Of a stretch of DNA of 61,686 nt, positions 58,289 to 61,686 are shown in pieces (positions within the stretch are counted from its first letter, which is position 1; every line of letters begins with the position of its first letter). The notes beneath the pieces are model-generated. The model searched no databases. It saw only the letters and a program-made list of their open reading frames with translations, and was not told the origin of the DNA. The stretch is from assembly GCA_902766595.1 (NCBI GenBank), contig CACXEJ010000035.1, positions 1 to 61,686 of the forward strand, read 5' to 3'. Made by a program: the position numbers and the translations under genes. Source of the DNA: Ruminococcus flavefaciens. Lineage in GTDB: Bacteria > Bacillota > Clostridia > Oscillospirales > Ruminococcaceae.

Positions 58289-59242
58289 TTATTCTGAGAG
58301 ATCTTTCACTATTTTATCGAAAACGTCCCAATCTTTCTCGAAGGTTTTTTCCATATCCTTTTTGGAAGTGTACAGGAGCTTTGTCGGTACACGGACGGCG
58401 ATATAGAGATCGTCGGTAATGAACTGCGGATCGAGCTTGATGCGATCAGCGAAAGGTGTGTTCTTGAGCAGGAACTTGTAGCCCTTGACGTGAGGATTGT
58501 CGGGGTATACGGACTTGAGATCAACAAAGTAGGACTCGGGATCGGGAGCCATTATCTGATCGAGCTTTGTTCCTCCTATGACGATGACAGAGTCAGCAGA
58601 CTGAAGCTGTGAAGTGAGCTTATCATCAGCCCCCTGAGCGTAATTCTTGTACTGGTTATCGGAGTAGGGGATATAGTAAATCGAAGCGAGCGTCTTGCCG
58701 TTGCCGTTGAAATCGTCGGAGAAGCTCTCGACGTAGCTTTGCAGCTCGCTCATCTCACCGAGCTCCTCGTTGTCAGCGATGACGAGCACGACTATGTCCG
58801 GACGCGGCTTTGTCACAAGGCTGTACACGAGAAAACCGACAATACAAGCGGAGATAGCTCCGATACCGAACCACCATTTATTGTGGTAGAAGAAGTTGAC
58901 GATCTTACTCCAGAATGTGAGTTTAACGGGCTCTTCGTGTTCCTCCTGAATTGTCTCGCTCTCCTCGATGAGACCTTGCTTCAGGCGCATAAGCTCGATC
59001 TTTTCCTCGCGTATCTTCTTCTCATAAGCCTCACGCTTACGCTTTTCACGGAGTTCGAGTTCGTGCTGTATCTTTTGCTGCTGCTGTTGATATTCAAGCT
59101 CTCTCTGTCGGCGCAGCTCTTTATTTGTCTGGAAAACGCTCTGTTTGATGTCGAGCTTTTCTTCAGCTGTATCCTGTTCAGGTGCGGAAGCGTTCCTGCT
59201 GTTCTCATCAGCCTGTTCGGGAACGTTCTGGTGTTTTTTCAT
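58289..59242 (-). CDS. coiled-coil membrane protein of unknown function
   Basis: A 317-residue protein. Residues 1-110 are charged, glutamine-rich and predicted coiled coil (RRQRELEYQQQQQKIQHELE); one membrane span follows at 123-143 (WWFGIGAISACIVGFLVYSL), then an outer domain of about 170 residues with no family I recognise (DIVVLVIADNEELGEMSELQ, SVIVIGGTKLDQIMAP). The long N-terminal part would be cytoplasmic. ATG 59242 follows GGAGGTCCT, which makes 59260 unlikely. Third gene after greA-lysS. Confidence 0.65.
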   Translation of the reverse strand: MKKHQNVPEQADENSRNASAPEQDTAEEKLDIKQSVFQTNKELRRQRELEYQQQQQKIQHELELREKRKREAYEKKIREEKIELMRLKQGLIEESETIQEEHEEPVKLTFWSKIVNFFYHNKWWFGIGAISACIVGFLVYSLVTKPRPDIVVLVIADNEELGEMSELQSYVESFSDDFNGNGKTLASIYYIPYSDNQYKNYAQGADDKLTSQLQSADSVIVIGGTKLDQIMAPDPESYFVDLKSVYPDNPHVKGYKFLLKNTPFADRIKLDPQFITDDLYIAVRVPTKLLYTSKKDMEKTFEKDWDVFDKIVKDLSE

Positions 59243-59267
59243 AGGACCTCCGGTATGCAAATGTATA

Positions 59268-59292
59268 GGGCGGAAATAAATCCGCCCTTTTT
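59268..59292. terminator. terminator-like hairpin between lysS and the next gene
   Basis: GGGCGGA-AATAAA-TCCGCCC with T5 on the plus strand only. On the minus strand, the direction of both neighbours, the T tract is missing, so its use there is uncertain. Confidence 0.4.
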
Positions 59293-59293
59293 A

Positions 59294-60913
59294 TCATTCT
59301 TCTGTTTCTTCCTTGGCGGGACGACCGCTGTTTGCCGGGATAGGCTTCATAGTGGGGAAGAGGAGTACATCGCGGATAGAAGCGCTGTCTGTCAGGAGCA
59401 TAACGAGTCTGTCGAGACCAAATCCGAGACCACCCGTAGGAGGCAGACCGTATTCAAGCGCTGTTACGAAGTCCTCATCGACCTCAGCGTTAGCGCCCTG
59501 AGCACGCTTGGCATTTACCTGCTTTACGAAACGCTCCCTCTGATCGATAGGATCGTTGAGCTCTGAGAAAGCGTTACCCATTTCGCGGCAGTAGATGAAG
59601 TACTCAAATCTCTCAGTGAAAGCGGGATCAGAGGGCTTTCTCTTAGCGAGAGGGGAGTTTTCAACGGGGTAATCATAGATGATAGTAGGCTGAATGAGCT
59701 TTTCCTCAACGAATGCGTCAAAGAATGCGATAAGAACGTGTCCCTTTGTAGCGTTATCGCCCTCATCAACTTCTACGCCCTTTTCCTTAGCGCAGGCTCT
59801 TGCAGCAGCGTCGTCAGCCCAGTCGTTGTAGTCAACGCCGGCGTACTTCTTTACTGACTCTATCATTGTGAGACGCTCCCACGGCTTGCCGAGGTCGATC
59901 TCAACGCCCTGATAAGTGATCTTTGAAGTGCCGCAGACCTTTTCTGCGATAGTTCTGTACATATTCTCGATGAGATCCATCATACCGATGTAGTCGGTGT
60001 AAGCCTGATACATCTCAACAGAGGTGAATTCGGGGTTGTGTGAGGTATCCATACCCTCGTTTCTGAATATACGTCCTACCTCGTAGACTTTCTCAAAACC
60101 GCCTACGATAAGGCGCTTGAGATAGAGCTCTGTTTCGATACGGAGGTACATTTCCATATCAAGAGTGTTGTGGTGAGTTACGAACGGACGTGCAGAAGCA
60201 CCGATCTCCAGTGTATGGAGCACAGGTGTGTCAACTTCGATGTAGCCGAGGTTGTCGAGGTAGTTTCTTACCTCGCTGATTATGCGGCTTCTCTTGACGA
60301 AAGTGTCCTTGACCTCGGGATTAACGATAAGGTCAACGTAGCGCTGACGGTATCTCATATCCTGATCCTTGAGACCGTGCCACTTTTCCGGAAGGGGAAG
60401 GAGTGACTTTGAAAGAAGCTGTATCTTGTGAGCGTGAACGGAGATCTCGCCCTTTCTTGTTCTGAAAACAAAGCCTTCAACACCGATGATGTCACCGATG
60501 TCCCACTTCTTCTTGAACTCCTTGAAAACATCGGCTCCAACGTCGTTTGAACGGATATATACCTGTATACGGTCAGTAGCATCGCGGAGGTCAATGAAGT
60601 TTGCCTTGCCCATATCGCGCCAGCTCATAATACGGCCTGCGATACGGATCGTATTCTCGTGGAGTGCTTCAAGAGCAGCGTTCTGCTTTTCTTCGTCACC
60701 GCCGCACTCGGAGATGATCTTTGCCTCGTCTTCTTCGTACTTAGCCTTGAGCTGTGCAGCTCTGCCTGTAACGTCGAACTTTGTGACCTGATAAGGATCG
60801 TATCCGCCCTCACGGAGAGCTGCCAGCTTGTCGAGACGGTCCTTCTTGAGTATATTTATATCCTGAACCGGCTCTTCTGCCTGAACAGGGGCGTTTGTAA
60901 GATTTTCGCTCAT
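59294..60913 (-). CDS. lysS: lysine--tRNA ligase (class II)
   Basis: A 539-residue class II lysyl-tRNA synthetase. An OB-fold anticodon-binding domain is near 75-175 (IRIAGRIMSWRDMGKANFID), motif 1 is near FVKRSRIISEVRNYL, motif 2 YEVGRIFRNEGMDTSHNPEF, and motif 3 GGLGFGLDRLVMLLT. Complete. It follows greA by 21 bases. Confidence 0.96.
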   Translation of the reverse strand: MSENLTNAPVQAEEPVQDINILKKDRLDKLAALREGGYDPYQVTKFDVTGRAAQLKAKYEEDEAKIISECGGDEEKQNAALEALHENTIRIAGRIMSWRDMGKANFIDLRDATDRIQVYIRSNDVGADVFKEFKKKWDIGDIIGVEGFVFRTRKGEISVHAHKIQLLSKSLLPLPEKWHGLKDQDMRYRQRYVDLIVNPEVKDTFVKRSRIISEVRNYLDNLGYIEVDTPVLHTLEIGASARPFVTHHNTLDMEMYLRIETELYLKRLIVGGFEKVYEVGRIFRNEGMDTSHNPEFTSVEMYQAYTDYIGMMDLIENMYRTIAEKVCGTSKITYQGVEIDLGKPWERLTMIESVKKYAGVDYNDWADDAAARACAKEKGVEVDEGDNATKGHVLIAFFDAFVEEKLIQPTIIYDYPVENSPLAKRKPSDPAFTERFEYFIYCREMGNAFSELNDPIDQRERFVKQVNAKRAQGANAEVDEDFVTALEYGLPPTGGLGFGLDRLVMLLTDSASIRDVLLFPTMKPIPANSGRPAKEETEE

Positions 60914-60934
60914 TATTTTACGTCCTTTCGGAAT

Positions 60935-61405
60935 TTACTTTGATATTTCTACTACCTCAAAACGAAGCTCGCCTGCGGGTGCTTCAACGATGAAAATGTC
61001 GCCGACCTTCTTCTTCATTGCAGCCTTGCCGATAGGGGACTCGTCAGAGATCTTGCCCTCGCGTACATTTGCGTGGTTTGTTCCGACAATTGTGAAAGTC
61101 TCAATCTTGCCGGTATCAACGCGCTTGATAGTGATCTTTGAACTCATACCTACTTCGTCAACGGAGATGTTTGAGTCCTCAACGATCTCAGCATTGTCTA
61201 TCGTGAACTGGAGCTCCTTGATCTGTGCCTCAAGGATAGCCTGTTCGTTTTTAGCTTCATCGTACTCAGCGTTCTCGGAGAGGTCTCCGTAGGAACGTGC
61301 AACTTTCAGTCTTTCAGCAACTTCTTTACGTTTATTGATCTTGAGGTCATCAAGTTCGGCAACGAGCTTGTCGTAGCTCTCTCTGGACATTTTCTTTAAA
61401 GCCAT
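60935..61405 (-). CDS. greA: transcription elongation factor GreA
   Basis: A 156-residue factor that rescues backtracked RNA polymerase by stimulating transcript cleavage. The coiled coil has the acidic tip motif LKVARSYGDLSENAEYDEAK; the C-terminal domain has ISDESPIGKAAMKKKVGD. ATG 61405 follows AAGGAG; an upstream frame to 61519 crosses the promoter and is rejected. First gene of greA-lysS. Confidence 0.96.
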   Translation of the reverse strand: MALKKMSRESYDKLVAELDDLKINKRKEVAERLKVARSYGDLSENAEYDEAKNEQAILEAQIKELQFTIDNAEIVEDSNISVDEVGMSSKITIKRVDTGKIETFTIVGTNHANVREGKISDESPIGKAAMKKKVGDIFIVEAPAGELRFEVVEISK

Positions 61406-61448
61406 TGTTATGCACTCCTTATATTTGATTTTTAAAGCATTACATATT

Positions 61449-61477
61449 ATTATAATATATTTCTGAGATATTGTCAA
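61449..61477 (-). promoter_or_regulatory. promoter of greA-lysS
   Basis: Minus strand TTGACA (61472-61477), 17-base spacer, TATAAT (61449-61454), 43 bases before greA. Confidence 0.85.
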
Positions 61478-61555
61478 TACTGAGTCCGTTTTTTTCGGTA
61501 ATTTAAAGAAATAAACCACTATTAATGGTTAAATGATAAATTTTTCTCATAAGTG

Positions 61556-61584
61556 TTGACAAAGCAAACGGTTTCTGTTATAAT
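61556..61584 (+). promoter_or_regulatory. promoter of tRNA-Trp
   Basis: Perfect TTGACA (61556-61561), 17-base spacer, TATAAT (61579-61584), with tRNA start 21 bases after the -10 box. Confidence 0.88.
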
Positions 61585-61605
61585 ATTCATTGTTGTGAAA
61601 CGCAT

Positions 61606-61681
61606 AGGGGTATAGCTCAGTTGGTAGAGCAGCGGTCTCCAAAACCGCGTGCCGAGGGTTCAAGTCCTTCTGCCCCTGCCA
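61606..61681 (+). tRNA. tRNA-Trp (CCA anticodon)
   Basis: A 76-base tRNA with encoded 3' CCA. Acceptor AGGGGTA pairs with TGCCCCT, the D arm has AGCTCAGTTGGTAGAGC, the anticodon loop is CTCCAAA with CCA in the middle, and the T arm is GAGGGTTCAAGTCCTTC. The CCA anticodon reads UGG, tryptophan. Confidence 0.97.
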
Positions 61682-61686
61682 AAAAA

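Noticed and set aside
59268..59292. strong terminator for lysS
   Set aside because: The hairpin has its T run on the wrong strand for lysS, so I kept it only as a low-confidence hairpin.

Overview
The window looks like a chromosomal segment from an endospore-lineage, Gram-positive gut or rumen anaerobe close to Ruminococcus (Oscillospiraceae). The evidence is sigma-E with its SpoIIGA protease, a BofA-like protein, HemZ, rubrerythrin and a rubredoxin-flavin reductase, a PPi-type phosphofructokinase signature, two secreted dockerin proteins, an SPKTG sorting signal, and many textbook sigma-A promoters (TTGACA-17-TATAAT). Most genes share a moderate-GC codon style. Two stretches are visibly more AT-rich and look acquired: about 1-5,200 and the orphan gene at 20463-21743.

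Layout. 1-5,200 is an accessory island: a lone CRISPR-repeat-like sequence, a glutamate/dicarboxylate-type symporter with an extra N-terminal domain, an Asp/Glu-racemase fused to a metallophosphoesterase, a cytidylyltransferase-like protein and gene relics. 5,240-9,112 holds an anti-sigma/ECF-sigma pair and an SSS symporter. 9,113-9,546 is a non-coding block of nested inverted repeats. 9,547-14,005 is a one-carbon/tRNA t6A/nucleotide operon (fhs-tsaE-tsaB-rpiB-GNAT-upp), followed by cysK and then panB-panC-panD. On the minus strand, 17,400-31,530 carries a DUF2520 candidate ketopantoate reductase, envelope-type enzymes, the orphan gene, recJ-rel-MBL-hemZ-rlmD, and spoIIGA-sigE. 31,400-47,319 is mostly single-gene housekeeping and redox units, plus a four-gene cluster of small proteins ending in bofA. 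54,800 to the end has trmB, an LRR-dockerin protein, greA-lysS and tRNA-Trp.

The most striking locus is 47,348-53,839 on the minus strand. A sigma-A promoter leads into a compact cobalamin riboswitch with an intrinsic terminator. Then come five tightly overlapping genes: an SPKTG-anchored surface protein, a membrane protein carrying an alpha-barrel plus a DUF4430 domain (the domain pair of animal intrinsic factor and transcobalamin), EcfT, a fused double ATPase, and a CbrT-like S component. Together they read as a Gram-positive cobalamin capture-and-import machine in which surface proteins bind the vitamin and pass it to an ECF transporter, switched off by cobalamin itself. The assignment rests on motifs, domain order and the riboswitch; no search or structure prediction was run.
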